The position numbers and the translations under genes were made by a program. From assembly GCF_001659685.2 (NCBI RefSeq), contig NZ_LXYE02000034.1, positions 1-64,000 of the forward strand: 64,000 nt of DNA. The letters run 5' to 3'. Within the stretch, counting starts at the first letter, position 1, and each line of letters begins with the position of its first letter. Source of the DNA: Labilibacter marinus (GTDB lineage Bacteria > Bacteroidota > Bacteroidia > Bacteroidales > Marinilabiliaceae). Under the pieces are notes generated by a model that was not told the DNA's origin, made no database searches, and saw nothing but the letters and a program-made list of their open reading frames with translations. Below, one piece after another: positions 51,590-61,112 of the stretch.

Positions 51590-53854
51590 TTACTCCACTA
51601 TTACTTCATCTATTTCCCAGGTGCCGTTATAGGTATTTACGGCTGGTTGAATTGCTATTTGCATTAGCTTTTCGTTCACCTGCTTAAACTTGGATAAAGA
51701 GATGGTGTAGGTTTGATATTCCGTATCGTTGGAAGAAATAGGAACACTAATCCATTCTTGGGTGCTCCAATCAACAGGATCTGTGGCATTTCTCCAAAAA
51801 TCGCCATCCATATTTCTGGAGTAAACCGCCAATTTTAAATGATTTGCATAACTGTTATTACGTATTTTAATGGTTATTTTCGACAGACCTTCGGTATTGG
51901 TAAACAACCAAGGAGCACTCTGAATAAGCGCTTTGGGTTCTGTAATTTTACCTGCTAAAACACCATTGTTCATATATACATTGGATCCTCTTAGCGCTTT
52001 CCAGCCCATGGTGCTATTGTCAAATTTAAACGGACGGCCAGGTCCTGGATACCAACTATCGCTTTTAGGAATACGGATAGTTCCATCTGGGTTAAAGAAT
52101 ACCGGCTTTAAGCTGGCTCCTCTAAAGAACGCACATATATCGTGGTTTTCCTGCAATACATACTTTTGTCCGTGCCAATCGAAAAAGCTGGTATGTCCAC
52201 CGCTTAAAAAAGCTCCCTTAAAGGTATAAGGGCCATATAAATCATCCGACATAGCATAACGAGCACCAAATACCAAGTAGTACTTTTCCTTCCGCTTAAA
52301 TAAAGTAGGTTTATCTTCCGATCTAAACTCCTTGCCGTCTTCGTATTGAATAGGAACTAGTTTAGGTTCCGATTCTAAACTCTTCATATCTTCGGCTAAA
52401 GTGCTCATATAATATTTACCCACACCAAAAATAATATGGTATTGACCATCTTCAGCCTCAAAAATTTCAGGATCGTATGGATGTTCAGGAACAATATCTT
52501 TAGGTAGTAAAGGTTTGCCAAGTAAATCTTTATACTCTCCATTAATCCTATCCGCGATTGCTACACCTGTATTAATATTTCTGTTGGAGAAAAACCAATA
52601 GTATTTTCCATTTCGCTTGGTAATATCGCCAGCCCAGCAGTTGGGTTTATCCCCAATATACAGGTCTTTAGGATGAATACTGTTGTGGTATTTAAAGGTG
52701 CGTAAATCGGATGACGACCATATTTCCCATCTATCCATAGGGAAAGATCCTTGCGGTTCCCAACTTTTATCGTGACCACAAATAAACCATAAGGTATCAT
52801 TTTCGACCCAGGCATGCGGATCGGCCATACCATGTTCAGGCACCATAATATCTACCTTGATGGCGCTTGGGTCGTATCCTGCAGCAGCATTAGATCGGCG
52901 TAATAATTCGTTGCGCATTTCTTTGGCATGAAGCGCAAAAGCTGCTTCGTTACGCTGTTCAACTTCGGGGTAGTTTAGTCCGTTGTCGGCCATGTCGTTT
53001 AATGAAACGCCGTAGTTACCCAATAGTGCCCAATAGGTTGCACAGTCTGAATCGTCAACACGGTTTTTATTGAATTTACCATTGCGGAATATGGTTCCCA
53101 GCTGGCTCTCGGTAAACAGATCGTAATAAGCTTTTCCTTTTTGTGCCTGCTCCACAATACCATACTGGCCAATGCCTCCGCATTCGTAAAACTTAAAGCG
53201 ACCATTTAAAGCCATTTTTTTAATGTAATCGCAGGCAATAGGATCGCCAAAACAGTTGTGCGTATGTTCTGGATTTTTAATGGTTCCCACATGAAAGTTA
53301 GAACTCGTCCAATGGCTGATAAAACGAATTTTATTCAAAATATCAGTCCTGTTATGTGCTACACAATAGCTGACTAAAATAGCCTGTTCCGTTAGTGGCC
53401 CAAAACATAATACGTTGATGATTTCGTTGCTTTTATCCAGCTCTTTATATAAAGCTAAAATGCTTGGGTAGTTCTTTAAATCGTAGGATTTATCCCATCT
53501 AAAATTTTCGCCCTGGCCTTTTACCGATGATTCCATAAAACGAATTTCTTTTTGGTATCCACCGATGTATTTATTTAAGTTGGGCAAATCGGCAGCGTAT
53601 GCCTTGCCGTAAGTTTCCTGTGCCCATTTACCTTGGTCGGGCGTATCCTTATTCCAATGATGCGATGTGCTCGCCATTACAATAGCGCGGGTATCAAAAT
53701 TATTAGACATCAGCAGGTAACTGGCAATGGCAGAAATATCATCAGGATCGTTGATGTTTTCACCACCATCACTAATAACCCAAACTACAGGTTTTTGAGC
53801 ACTTAGAGGCAAGAGTATGGTGAATAGGATTAACGTTAGAATTTTTTTCATCAT
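51590..53854 (-). CDS. Nucleoside-hydrolase-like (DUF1593-type) / GH43 / CBM-like fusion
   Basis: The 754-residue protein has a signal peptide (about 1-20). Residues about 20-325 resemble DUF1593/nucleoside-hydrolase proteins, with VISDGGENINDPDDISAIASYLL (D36, D38 and D39 in the calcium-site pattern), VLCFGPLTEQA and DDSDCATYWALLGNYG. Residues about 335-600 are a GH43-like five-bladed propeller, with D345 in ADPHAWVENDTLWFICGHD, YDPEIFEAEDGQYHIIFG and SEDKPTLFKRKEKYYLVFG. Residues about 605-754 are a beta-sandwich ending in WEIDEVIVE, as in carbohydrate-binding modules. The combination of an N-glycosidase-type domain with GH43 is unusual. It likely handles a side-chain sugar of the target glycan in the periplasm. 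Confidence 0.82.
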   Translation of the reverse strand: MMKKILTLILFTILLPLSAQKPVVWVISDGGENINDPDDISAIASYLLMSNNFDTRAIVMASTSHHWNKDTPDQGKWAQETYGKAYAADLPNLNKYIGGYQKEIRFMESSVKGQGENFRWDKSYDLKNYPSILALYKELDKSNEIINVLCFGPLTEQAILVSYCVAHNRTDILNKIRFISHWTSSNFHVGTIKNPEHTHNCFGDPIACDYIKKMALNGRFKFYECGGIGQYGIVEQAQKGKAYYDLFTESQLGTIFRNGKFNKNRVDDSDCATYWALLGNYGVSLNDMADNGLNYPEVEQRNEAAFALHAKEMRNELLRRSNAAAGYDPSAIKVDIMVPEHGMADPHAWVENDTLWFICGHDKSWEPQGSFPMDRWEIWSSSDLRTFKYHNSIHPKDLYIGDKPNCWAGDITKRNGKYYWFFSNRNINTGVAIADRINGEYKDLLGKPLLPKDIVPEHPYDPEIFEAEDGQYHIIFGVGKYYMSTLAEDMKSLESEPKLVPIQYEDGKEFRSEDKPTLFKRKEKYYLVFGARYAMSDDLYGPYTFKGAFLSGGHTSFFDWHGQKYVLQENHDICAFFRGASLKPVFFNPDGTIRIPKSDSWYPGPGRPFKFDNSTMGWKALRGSNVYMNNGVLAGKITEPKALIQSAPWLFTNTEGLSKITIKIRNNSYANHLKLAVYSRNMDGDFWRNATDPVDWSTQEWISVPISSNDTEYQTYTISLSKFKQVNEKLMQIAIQPAVNTYNGTWEIDEVIVE

Positions 53855-53928
53855 GTTTTATATTCGTATTAGGATTATTTATCTAATATTTATGTTTCTC
53901 GGTTTCTATCAAATGTGTAAACTCATCA

Positions 53929-55716
53929 CTATTCACCATTGTAAGTGATATAGGTATAATACACACCGTATTGCTTTTTACCTTCAATAAAATCGTTTAC
54001 TAATAGTGTTTTACCTTTTTCCAGAAAGACATTAAAAGTTACTTCTACATCTTCTTCTTTGATGTCTTTTTCAAGGATTTGATTGGCAATTTTAATACGC
54101 ACCTTTTGGGGTTGAATCGTTTTATACGTAAACCAATCTTTAGGATTCTGTGCTGGTACACCCCATATTTTACCAGGGCATTCTATCGGCCATCTTCTGC
54201 ATGAAATGGTATATTGTCCGGCTCTATCCACTTTAAGTGCGTGGGTGTTATTTACATTTTTCATTCCTGCTGCAACCTGCTCGCTTTTCCAAATGCCGCG
54301 CCCTTCGCCAATGGCATGCTGAATAGTGAGGTTAATCGGGTTTTGTTTAGGGTTACCAATAATGTTTAAGGGTAACTCATTGTATTCCGGATTGGCCTTG
54401 CTTACTTTTAAAAAATCATCGTTGTCTTGTAATAATTCTTGAACTTGAGTGGGGTGTTGACTAGCCAGGTTATTCAACTGCATTCTATCCGTTTCAATAT
54501 TATAATATTCGTTGCCGTTTACTAATCGCCATTTGTTGTTAACAATACAGGTTTGATTAACATCCATCGGAGGGCGCCAATCTTGTCTGCTATGTACATA
54601 AATGTTACGCTTGGGTAATTTTTCTGTTTTCTTTAACAGGAGAGGAGAAAAATCAAGACCGTCTAGCTTCATGCTTTCCGGAATATTCAGTTGGCACAAA
54701 CTGGCCAGGGTAGGAATTAAATCTACATGTGCAGTAGCTTCAGCTATATCACGGCCTCCTTTTACTTTGCCATCTTTCCAACGAATAAAGAAAGGAACGC
54801 GGTGGCCACCTTCTGTGCGATAACCTTTACTACCACGCAGTCCCATATTATAACCAACTTTTCCGTCTTTACTCACTCCATAGGAGCTTCCATTATCGGT
54901 CATGTAAATTAAAATAGTGTTGTCGGCAATTTTATTCTTTTTTAAAAAGGCCTCTAGTTTGCCAAAATTTTCATCAATATTGGTAATCATACCATAAAAC
55001 TCGGCACTCACTATTTTGTCTCCCACTAAATGTTTGTATGGCTTGGCATATTTTTCATCTACATATAACGGACCGTGTGGTGCATTGGTAGGTAAGTAAA
55101 TAAAAAATGGTTTAGCTTCATCTTTTGCATCCGAAATGTAGTTCATCGCTTCCTGAAACCAAATATCGGTGCAGTATCCTTTAAACTGAGTGGGCTTATT
55201 GTTTACCAAATAAACATCATCAAAATAATTGTTTCCCCAATAATCGGATAGCTCGCCCACGCCACCAGCTAAATGTCGAACCACATGTTCAAAGCCACAA
55301 TCATCGGGCCTTACGGGATAGTTATCGCCCAAATGCCATTTACCAAAAATAGCCGTTTTATAGCCGTTTTGTTTAAATACGTTGGCCATTGTTGGCGCAT
55401 CTTCCGATAAGGCATCTCGTCCTTTGTAAGTAGCCCATGCACCATTGTTTATCGGATAACGGCCGGTCATAATAGCTCCTCTGGTAGGCGTACAAACCGG
55501 ACTTACATGAAAGTCGGTCATTCTAACCGCATCTTTATAAAACTTATCAATGTTAGGCGTTTTAATCCAAGGATTTCCATGACAAGCTAATTCTCCAATT
55601 CCCTGGTCGTCGGTAAGTATTAGAATAACATTGGGTGCTTTTTCATTTTTTGAGGGTCTATTGGAATAGGCATTTATAGAAACGATAGCCAATAGAAGTA
55701 AGATTTTTATTTTCAT
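53929..55716 (-). CDS. S1-type sulfatase with C-terminal extension (sulfatase 5)
   Basis: The 595-residue secreted protein (signal peptide about 1-17) has C75-T-P-T-R, the C-x-P-x-R signature with threonine in place of serine, which is still accepted by formylglycine-forming systems. It also has LILTDDQGIGELACHGNPW and YMTDNGSSYG. Residues about 450-595 form an added domain that is not part of the sulfatase fold (TIQHAIGEGRGIWKSEQVAAGMKN; YTISCRRWPIECPG), probably a binding module. An exact -7 box lies 35 bases upstream. Confidence 0.92.
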   Translation of the reverse strand: MKIKILLLLAIVSINAYSNRPSKNEKAPNVILILTDDQGIGELACHGNPWIKTPNIDKFYKDAVRMTDFHVSPVCTPTRGAIMTGRYPINNGAWATYKGRDALSEDAPTMANVFKQNGYKTAIFGKWHLGDNYPVRPDDCGFEHVVRHLAGGVGELSDYWGNNYFDDVYLVNNKPTQFKGYCTDIWFQEAMNYISDAKDEAKPFFIYLPTNAPHGPLYVDEKYAKPYKHLVGDKIVSAEFYGMITNIDENFGKLEAFLKKNKIADNTILIYMTDNGSSYGVSKDGKVGYNMGLRGSKGYRTEGGHRVPFFIRWKDGKVKGGRDIAEATAHVDLIPTLASLCQLNIPESMKLDGLDFSPLLLKKTEKLPKRNIYVHSRQDWRPPMDVNQTCIVNNKWRLVNGNEYYNIETDRMQLNNLASQHPTQVQELLQDNDDFLKVSKANPEYNELPLNIIGNPKQNPINLTIQHAIGEGRGIWKSEQVAAGMKNVNNTHALKVDRAGQYTISCRRWPIECPGKIWGVPAQNPKDWFTYKTIQPQKVRIKIANQILEKDIKEEDVEVTFNVFLEKGKTLLVNDFIEGKKQYGVYYTYITYNGE

Positions 55717-55750
55717 GATTTAATATTTAATACAAGCTAATTCTAATTTT

Positions 55751-55758
55751 CAAAAGTA
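55751..55758 (-). promoter_or_regulatory. Candidate -7 box (TACTTTTG) of sulfatase 5
   Basis: On the minus strand the sequence is TACTTTTG, an exact TAnnTTTG match 35 bases before the ATG at 55716. A TTG lies 14 bases further up, closer than usual. Confidence 0.45.
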
Positions 55759-55888
55759 GGCGTGTATATCTCCAAGTTCGATATTTTTCACTATACAAAA
55801 AATCTACAAAGGTTATTTTTGTTATCGTTAAGCTTAAAAAATGCACAATTATTAATTAATATCTTATTAATTTGCCTATAAACAGAAA

Positions 55889-55922
55889 GCCCTGACTAAT
55901 TAATCACTAGTCAGGGCCTTTT
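55889..55922 (-). terminator. Bidirectional terminator after sulfatase 6
   Basis: GCCCTGACTA (55889-55898) pairs perfectly with TAGTCAGGGC (55908-55917). T-rich sequence follows on both strands (CTTTTT on plus, TTTCTGTTT on minus). It lies 20 bases past the minus-strand stop at 55942. Confidence 0.85.
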
Positions 55923-55941
55923 TAGAATTTTATTTAAAACA

Positions 55942-57774
55942 TTATTTTTTCGGAATAATCTTCGTTGGTATTTTCAGTGTTTTGTCATCAGCACCAAGAG
56001 CAAATTCGCTTCGTGTCCATTCATTTTCTTTTTTCCAGTCACATTCCACTCTGCCATCGCCTAAAACAATATTACCTAATTTTTTTCTGAGGAACTCGGC
56101 CAAAGCTTTGTACTCTTTTTTATAAGCCACATTAGTCTGTTCGTTGGCATCTACTCTTAAATCATATAAGGCCATCTCAGCTTTTTCGGGTGTTGTTTCC
56201 ATGGCCCATTTAATATCCTTACCCATGGTTTTTACCGATGGCTTAGCGTTACTTTCTCTAACTCTCATAGAAAAGGCAAAATCCTTAGAGCGTATATAAG
56301 CTCTGCCGCCATATACATGGTTCATTTCTCCAAGTACATAAGCTCTAGGTTTTTGTTTTCCACTGATGATATCAGCTAAGTTAAAGCCATCTAAATACGC
56401 ATAGGCCTGATTGGAGATATCCATATTAGCAGCTGCAAAAAAGGTAGGTGCAAAGTCAACAAACTCTACATAATCATCCACTACTTTTCCTTCAGGAAAC
56501 TTCTTTTTATCCGAAGAAACAGCAATGACGGTAGTGTGATTTGATTTATCGTAAGGGCCAAACTTAGCACTGATACCATTTTCGCCCAAGTGCCAACCAT
56601 GATCGCCACAAGCCAATATAATCAAGTATTCTTGCTGATTGCTTTGGCAGTAGTTTTTAAAGGCCTTAATACTTTCTCCAATTAATGAATCGCCAAAGGC
56701 ACAAAATGCATAATAATCGCGGATGAGCTGTTGTTTCTCATCGTAATTCATAGCATCTACTTTCATTTTACTATATAAGCTTTGTAGTTGCTTGGGTAAT
56801 TTTTCCAATTCCGATTTATCAAATTCAGGAATGTTATACACCTTGCCCTTAAACCTATCTCTGAATGATTTAGGCGGTAAAACCGGCGAATGGGGGAAGT
56901 GATGGCCCAAATGAATAAACTGCGGTTCTGATGTTTTGGGTCCTTCTAATTTTCTTCCATCAACTGAAGTATAGGATTTATTGGCGTTACTTAAATAGTT
57001 TTGAAAGGATTGACAAATTCGAGCATCAATAGTTTTAGAAGCAGACTGTGGACTTTCGCCACCTAAAATCATATTGGTTTGCGAACGTGTGTACGCTCGT
57101 AATATATCTTGTTCTTGGTCAAACTTCTTTTTAACAACTTTATCTTCCTCAGTCAAATCGGCTCCTTTTCTATCGGTATAATAACTAAGTTTTGATCCAT
57201 CTGGATAATGCCAAACTTCTTGTTTTCCAGGGCCTAATTTTTTATTGTAAATGGTATTCGGGTAGTAATCGGTAAAACCATTTTTTTGTAGGTTGTTTTT
57301 AGTGTCTACCACCACATTGTACAAGTTAGGATCGTTCCAGGTTAAGCCAGGGCCCCACTCAAAAACACGAACCCCTATTTTTCCCATACGGGCTGTATTG
57401 TAACCTTGCTCGCGCAATACTTCAGGAACCAAGGGGTTGTAATGAGTCGCTACATTATGCGTTTGCTCAAAACCATATATACCCGAATGATGAGGGTATT
57501 TACCCGTGTGCATAGATGCCCTGGAAGGAGCACAAGCTGGGGAATTGCAATAGGCATTAGAGAATAAAACACCTTCTTTGGCAAAGGCATCAATATTTGG
57601 AGATAGTACATAGCCTAAAGTGCTTTCTTTAGAGCCTGTAGTAGCTTCGTTAAAACAAGCCAAGGCATCAGCTCTTTGGTCGTCGGTAATAATCCAAAGG
57701 ATGTTGGGTTTGTTTTGGGCATTTAATTGGGTGGCTAGCACCAAACTTAAAAATAGAAATATTCTTTTTATCAT
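55942..57774 (-). CDS. S1-type sulfatase, heparan N-sulfatase-like length (sulfatase 6)
   Basis: I place the start at 57774 (MIKRIFLFLSLVLATQLNAQ), which gives a clean signal peptide and 610 residues. A longer frame starting at 57810 would overlap the previous gene. It has the signature C81-A-P-S-R-A, WIITDDQRADALACF at the metal site and [15 protein letters not shown] at the distal site. The start is 7 bases after the stop of sulfatase 7, so the two are cotranscribed. A large insertion between the two conserved halves (about residues 150-290) distinguishes it from the other sulfatases here. Confidence 0.92.
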   Translation of the reverse strand: MIKRIFLFLSLVLATQLNAQNKPNILWIITDDQRADALACFNEATTGSKESTLGYVLSPNIDAFAKEGVLFSNAYCNSPACAPSRASMHTGKYPHHSGIYGFEQTHNVATHYNPLVPEVLREQGYNTARMGKIGVRVFEWGPGLTWNDPNLYNVVVDTKNNLQKNGFTDYYPNTIYNKKLGPGKQEVWHYPDGSKLSYYTDRKGADLTEEDKVVKKKFDQEQDILRAYTRSQTNMILGGESPQSASKTIDARICQSFQNYLSNANKSYTSVDGRKLEGPKTSEPQFIHLGHHFPHSPVLPPKSFRDRFKGKVYNIPEFDKSELEKLPKQLQSLYSKMKVDAMNYDEKQQLIRDYYAFCAFGDSLIGESIKAFKNYCQSNQQEYLIILACGDHGWHLGENGISAKFGPYDKSNHTTVIAVSSDKKKFPEGKVVDDYVEFVDFAPTFFAAANMDISNQAYAYLDGFNLADIISGKQKPRAYVLGEMNHVYGGRAYIRSKDFAFSMRVRESNAKPSVKTMGKDIKWAMETTPEKAEMALYDLRVDANEQTNVAYKKEYKALAEFLRKKLGNIVLGDGRVECDWKKENEWTRSEFALGADDKTLKIPTKIIPKK

Positions 57775-57781
57775 GATCGTA

Positions 57782-59245
57782 TTATTTAGCTTCAATAATG
57801 GGTAAATCAATTACATCGGGAGATTTAATATCAATAGGACGAATAAATGGGTTACGGCATGCTGGCATTTCATTTCTAAAATGAATATAGGCTTCAAATA
57901 TTTCCTGCATCACTTCAGGGTTTTGTTTCATCACATTTTTACTTTCAGAGATATCGTTTTCCAAATCAAATAAATAATGCCTGTTGTCTTCTACCAAAAA
58001 TTTCCATTTTCCCATACGGGCTGCACCCATACGGTTAGCATACCAAAATAAGGCTTTGTGCGGATCCTCTGAATAATTTCCGCGTAACCACGGCAACAGA
58101 TTAACACCATCTAAATGTGTGTTGGCAGGTGTTTTAACATCGGCAGCAGCACATAAAGTCGGGTATAAATCTAAAGTGCTTACAGCCTGATTGATTTCTT
58201 TACCTTTTGCTAATTGCGATGGCCAACTGATAATGTAAGGAATACGGATGCCTCCTTCTCGCAAGGTTCCTTTGTATCCTGATAAAGGTGCACACTGGCC
58301 TAGTAGGTGGTAAGGTGTATCTTTGGGCCACCATTCTGGAATTCGAAGATGAGCCGAGTTAGCAGGACCGTTATCGCTTACAAATACAATAATCGTATTT
58401 TCTCGAAGGTTCTCTTTTTCTAATACTTCAATTATCTTACCTACATTTTCATCAATAGAAATGGCCATGGCAGCGTATAATTTCATCACTTCTGATTGAA
58501 TATGGCTTACCTTGGGGAGATGTTCTTTTTTAGCGTGAAGAGGTGTATGAACGGCGTTAAAAGCCAAGTAAAGAAAGAACGGCTTATCTTTATTTTTTTG
58601 AATAAACTCAACACTTTGTCGTCCACAGCGGTCGGTTAAATACTCATCACCCTCGCGTTCTGGTCCCCACATCATCATCTGAAAACCGCCTTTTGGTTTA
58701 GGTACACCATCTACGCCTAAATATCGGCCGTCTGCTTCTGGAAAATAATTAGAACCCGCAGAGGTTAATGAAAATTCATGGTCGAAGCTGGTTTCAGGAT
58801 ATCCTTCCAGGTTGTATTTTCCTGCAATAGCGGTTACATAACCAGCATCCGAAAAGGCCAGGTTTATATGCTTATGGTCTATAGGCACTACACGTTCGTT
58901 TTGTCGATGTTTTATTTTCCAAGTATCATGATTCCACTGAATACCAAAACGCTGTTGGTAACTTCCCGTGAGCAGGCCATGGCGACTAGGAGAACAAACA
59001 GGAGCAGAAACGTAAGCATCCGTAAAACGAACGCCTTCTTCTGCCAATAAATCAATATTAGGTGTTGTAAATAATTTGCCACCATAACAAGAAGGGTCGG
59101 CATAACCCAAGTCATCGGCATTGATTAAAATTATATTGGGACGTTTACTGGGGGCTTCATTCTTTTTGGCTTCGAGTAAGGGAAACTGGGTAAGGAGCAA
59201 TAGCGCTATAATAAAACCAGATAAGTAGTTGTTTCTATTTTTCAT
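57782..59245 (-). CDS. S1-type formylglycine sulfatase (sulfatase 7)
   Basis: The 487-residue secreted protein has an N-terminal signal anchor (FIIALLLLTQFPLLEA), the signature C84-S-P-S-R-H, metal-site motif LINADDLGYADPSCYGG, VFVSDNGPANSAH and the typical C-terminal FDLENDISESKNV. It is the first gene of a two-sulfatase operon. A near-consensus TATATTCG lies at 59284-59291 on the minus strand. Confidence 0.93.
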   Translation of the reverse strand: MKNRNNYLSGFIIALLLLTQFPLLEAKKNEAPSKRPNIILINADDLGYADPSCYGGKLFTTPNIDLLAEEGVRFTDAYVSAPVCSPSRHGLLTGSYQQRFGIQWNHDTWKIKHRQNERVVPIDHKHINLAFSDAGYVTAIAGKYNLEGYPETSFDHEFSLTSAGSNYFPEADGRYLGVDGVPKPKGGFQMMMWGPEREGDEYLTDRCGRQSVEFIQKNKDKPFFLYLAFNAVHTPLHAKKEHLPKVSHIQSEVMKLYAAMAISIDENVGKIIEVLEKENLRENTIIVFVSDNGPANSAHLRIPEWWPKDTPYHLLGQCAPLSGYKGTLREGGIRIPYIISWPSQLAKGKEINQAVSTLDLYPTLCAAADVKTPANTHLDGVNLLPWLRGNYSEDPHKALFWYANRMGAARMGKWKFLVEDNRHYLFDLENDISESKNVMKQNPEVMQEIFEAYIHFRNEMPACRNPFIRPIDIKSPDVIDLPIIEAK

Positions 59246-59587
59246 ATTTATGCATGATTATAAATTCCGTAGAACTGTTTCAACGAATATAAAAGTATTG
59301 AAAATGGCTGGTTTTAATCGGGGGTAAAAACGTAGGAAAGCGGTCTAGTTTTGAAAATGTATTATGGGGGAATAATGATTATTTGCAAAATACTATGAGG
59401 TACATTTGCAATTGGATAATGATAGGGGTTGGCTTGTAAGTTGCAGTTATATTGGAGAATATGGCTCGTTGAATGAAGAGAGATGCTGAGGCGAAAAATA
59501 GAAATGTATTTAGAGAGATTTCGTATACTATAACCTGTAGCTTGGACTAAAGGTTAAAGTATACGAATAAAATATTTGGTAAATTAT
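59246..59587. other. Intergenic between sulfatase 7 and the TolB-like gene
   Basis: About 340 bases without a gene; it holds the hairpin at 59520-59567 (listed) and a near-consensus -7 box at 59284. Confidence 0.5.
59520..59567 (-). terminator. Hairpin after the TolB-like gene
   Basis: TTCGTATACT (59520-59529) pairs with AGTATACGAA (59558-59567), and the inner TAACC and GGTTA extend the stem. It is 20 bases past the minus-strand stop. The T run is poor. Confidence 0.55.
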
Positions 59588-60793
59588 TTATTTTAAGAGA
59601 ACTTGGATAGTTGATTCTCGGGTTATGTTTCCTGTGCTTGGATCCGATGCAATTAACTGACACAAATATTCAGCTTTTTCAAAACCTTGTCCTTCCCAAA
59701 CAAAACTATTTTGGCCCATAGCTCTTTTCTCATCCAATACTGTAGCTAACTTATTTCCTGCGCGGTCCAAAATATCCAGTTTCACTTGGCAATCTGTTTC
59801 TAAATTGAAATAAATAGTGGTAGTGTTATCCTTTGCATCTTTGTATTTTTGGTAAAATTCCAGCTCATTAGGTAGGTGATTAAAGGCAACGAGTGGTTCT
59901 TTGGGTGTATTTTTCAGAATATTTTCTAGGCTAACCCAATATATGTCGTAGGAGCCTCGTCTGTTGCTTGCAAAAAATAAGTATTTACCATCGTGGGTAA
60001 TCCAGGCACTACTTTCTGTGGCCGAACTATTCACCTCAGGGCCTAAGTTTTCGGGGTTAGACCATTCTCCGTCTCCCAATGAAAAAGTAATATACAAGTC
60101 TGTTTCAAAAAAGCCTCCAATACTTCCTGTGGCGGGTCTACGCGATTGAAAGATGAGGAATTTTTCATCAGGGCCAGGTGCCCAAACGCAATCTCCAACA
60201 ACCGAATTTAAAAGGCCTAAGTTTTCTGCTTTTTGATATTTACCATTTACAGATGGAATACGCCAGCCATCGCAACCCCCAACGCCACCAGCTCGCCATG
60301 AGCATACAAACATACTTCCTAAACTAGAAGGGTGACAACTATATTCTGCGCTCGACGAACTAATCTCATCATTCATCTTTAAGGGTTCTGACCACGAATT
60401 ATCCTCGTTGCGAGAAAACTCATAAACATGCATTCCACTGTCCTTGGCCATGGCTAAATACAGATGTTTGTTATCCGATGAAATACTTGGGCACATGGAG
60501 TAATTATTAGAAAAAGAAGCTTTTTGAGGGGTGGTCCAGATGGTATCATTTAAAACCGTTTCTAAAATGCTGCATGAGTTCCACTTTTTGGCATGTTGTG
60601 TAAAATAGCATGTTTTGCCATCTGGCGAAAAAGTAATCATCGATTCGTTTCTGTCCTCTAACGAAACTATTCCAGGAGCAAAAAGCTCAGCTTTAAAACC
60701 AGGAGGTGTTTGCCCTAAGTATTTATAATCTTTTTTTTGGGTGCATGAAACCGCACCAACTAGAATGATACAGCTTGTAATTAAAAATTTCAT
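59588..60793 (-). CDS. TolB-like PD40-propeller lipoprotein
   Basis: The 401-residue lipoprotein (GAVSC lipobox) has a six-bladed PD40/WD40-like propeller (FSPDGKTCYFTQ, SISSDNKHLYLAMAKD, APGPDEKFLIFQSRRPATG, ITHDGKYLFFASNRRGSYDIYWV). A C-terminal FlgD-like beta domain follows (CQVKLDILDRAGNKLATVLDEKRAMGQNSFVWEGQGF). It resembles periplasmic TolB-like proteins encoded near sulfatases, possibly for surface binding. No catalytic residues are recognised. Confidence 0.8.
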   Translation of the reverse strand: MKFLITSCIILVGAVSCTQKKDYKYLGQTPPGFKAELFAPGIVSLEDRNESMITFSPDGKTCYFTQHAKKWNSCSILETVLNDTIWTTPQKASFSNNYSMCPSISSDNKHLYLAMAKDSGMHVYEFSRNEDNSWSEPLKMNDEISSSSAEYSCHPSSLGSMFVCSWRAGGVGGCDGWRIPSVNGKYQKAENLGLLNSVVGDCVWAPGPDEKFLIFQSRRPATGSIGGFFETDLYITFSLGDGEWSNPENLGPEVNSSATESSAWITHDGKYLFFASNRRGSYDIYWVSLENILKNTPKEPLVAFNHLPNELEFYQKYKDAKDNTTTIYFNLETDCQVKLDILDRAGNKLATVLDEKRAMGQNSFVWEGQGFEKAEYLCQLIASDPSTGNITRESTIQVLLK

Positions 60794-61112
60794 AGTAATA
60801 TGGATTTATTAGTTATATGAATCAATTATTGGAATTTAATTGTTCTATTTTGTAAATGGTCGCACTTTGACCTCCTCGATTTACAATTCAGCGCTATATT
60901 AGTTATTGAACATTCATAGGGTTAAAATCCTATGTTGATATCACTTGACCTTATCGGTCAAAACTAATTTAGGCTCTGAAAGAGCAGCCGTTGAAAGCAT
61001 AGACCTTTAGGGCTATGGAGAAGAGCAAAATGCATAAAAGGGCTGAAAGTCCGATTGGTATTATTATTTAAAATTGCTTTCAGCTGCCGGTTCATATTAG
61101 TTAATTGTTGTC
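60794..61112. other. Intergenic holding hairpin cluster F
   Basis: About 320 bases with no gene; it consists of AT-rich leader sequence and the hairpin cluster at 60913-61054. Confidence 0.5.
60913..61054 (+). repeat. Hairpin cluster, related copy F
   Basis: Five short hairpins in series: CATAGG/CCTATG (60915-60934), TTGACC/GGTCAA (60945-60961), GCTCT-GAA-AGAGC (60973-60985), CATAG/CTATG with ACCTTTAGGG inside (60998-61017) and GGGCT-GAA-AGTCC (61040-61052). The GAA-loop stem followed by a second stem matches the layout of copies A-E, with different stem bases. Confidence 0.6.
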
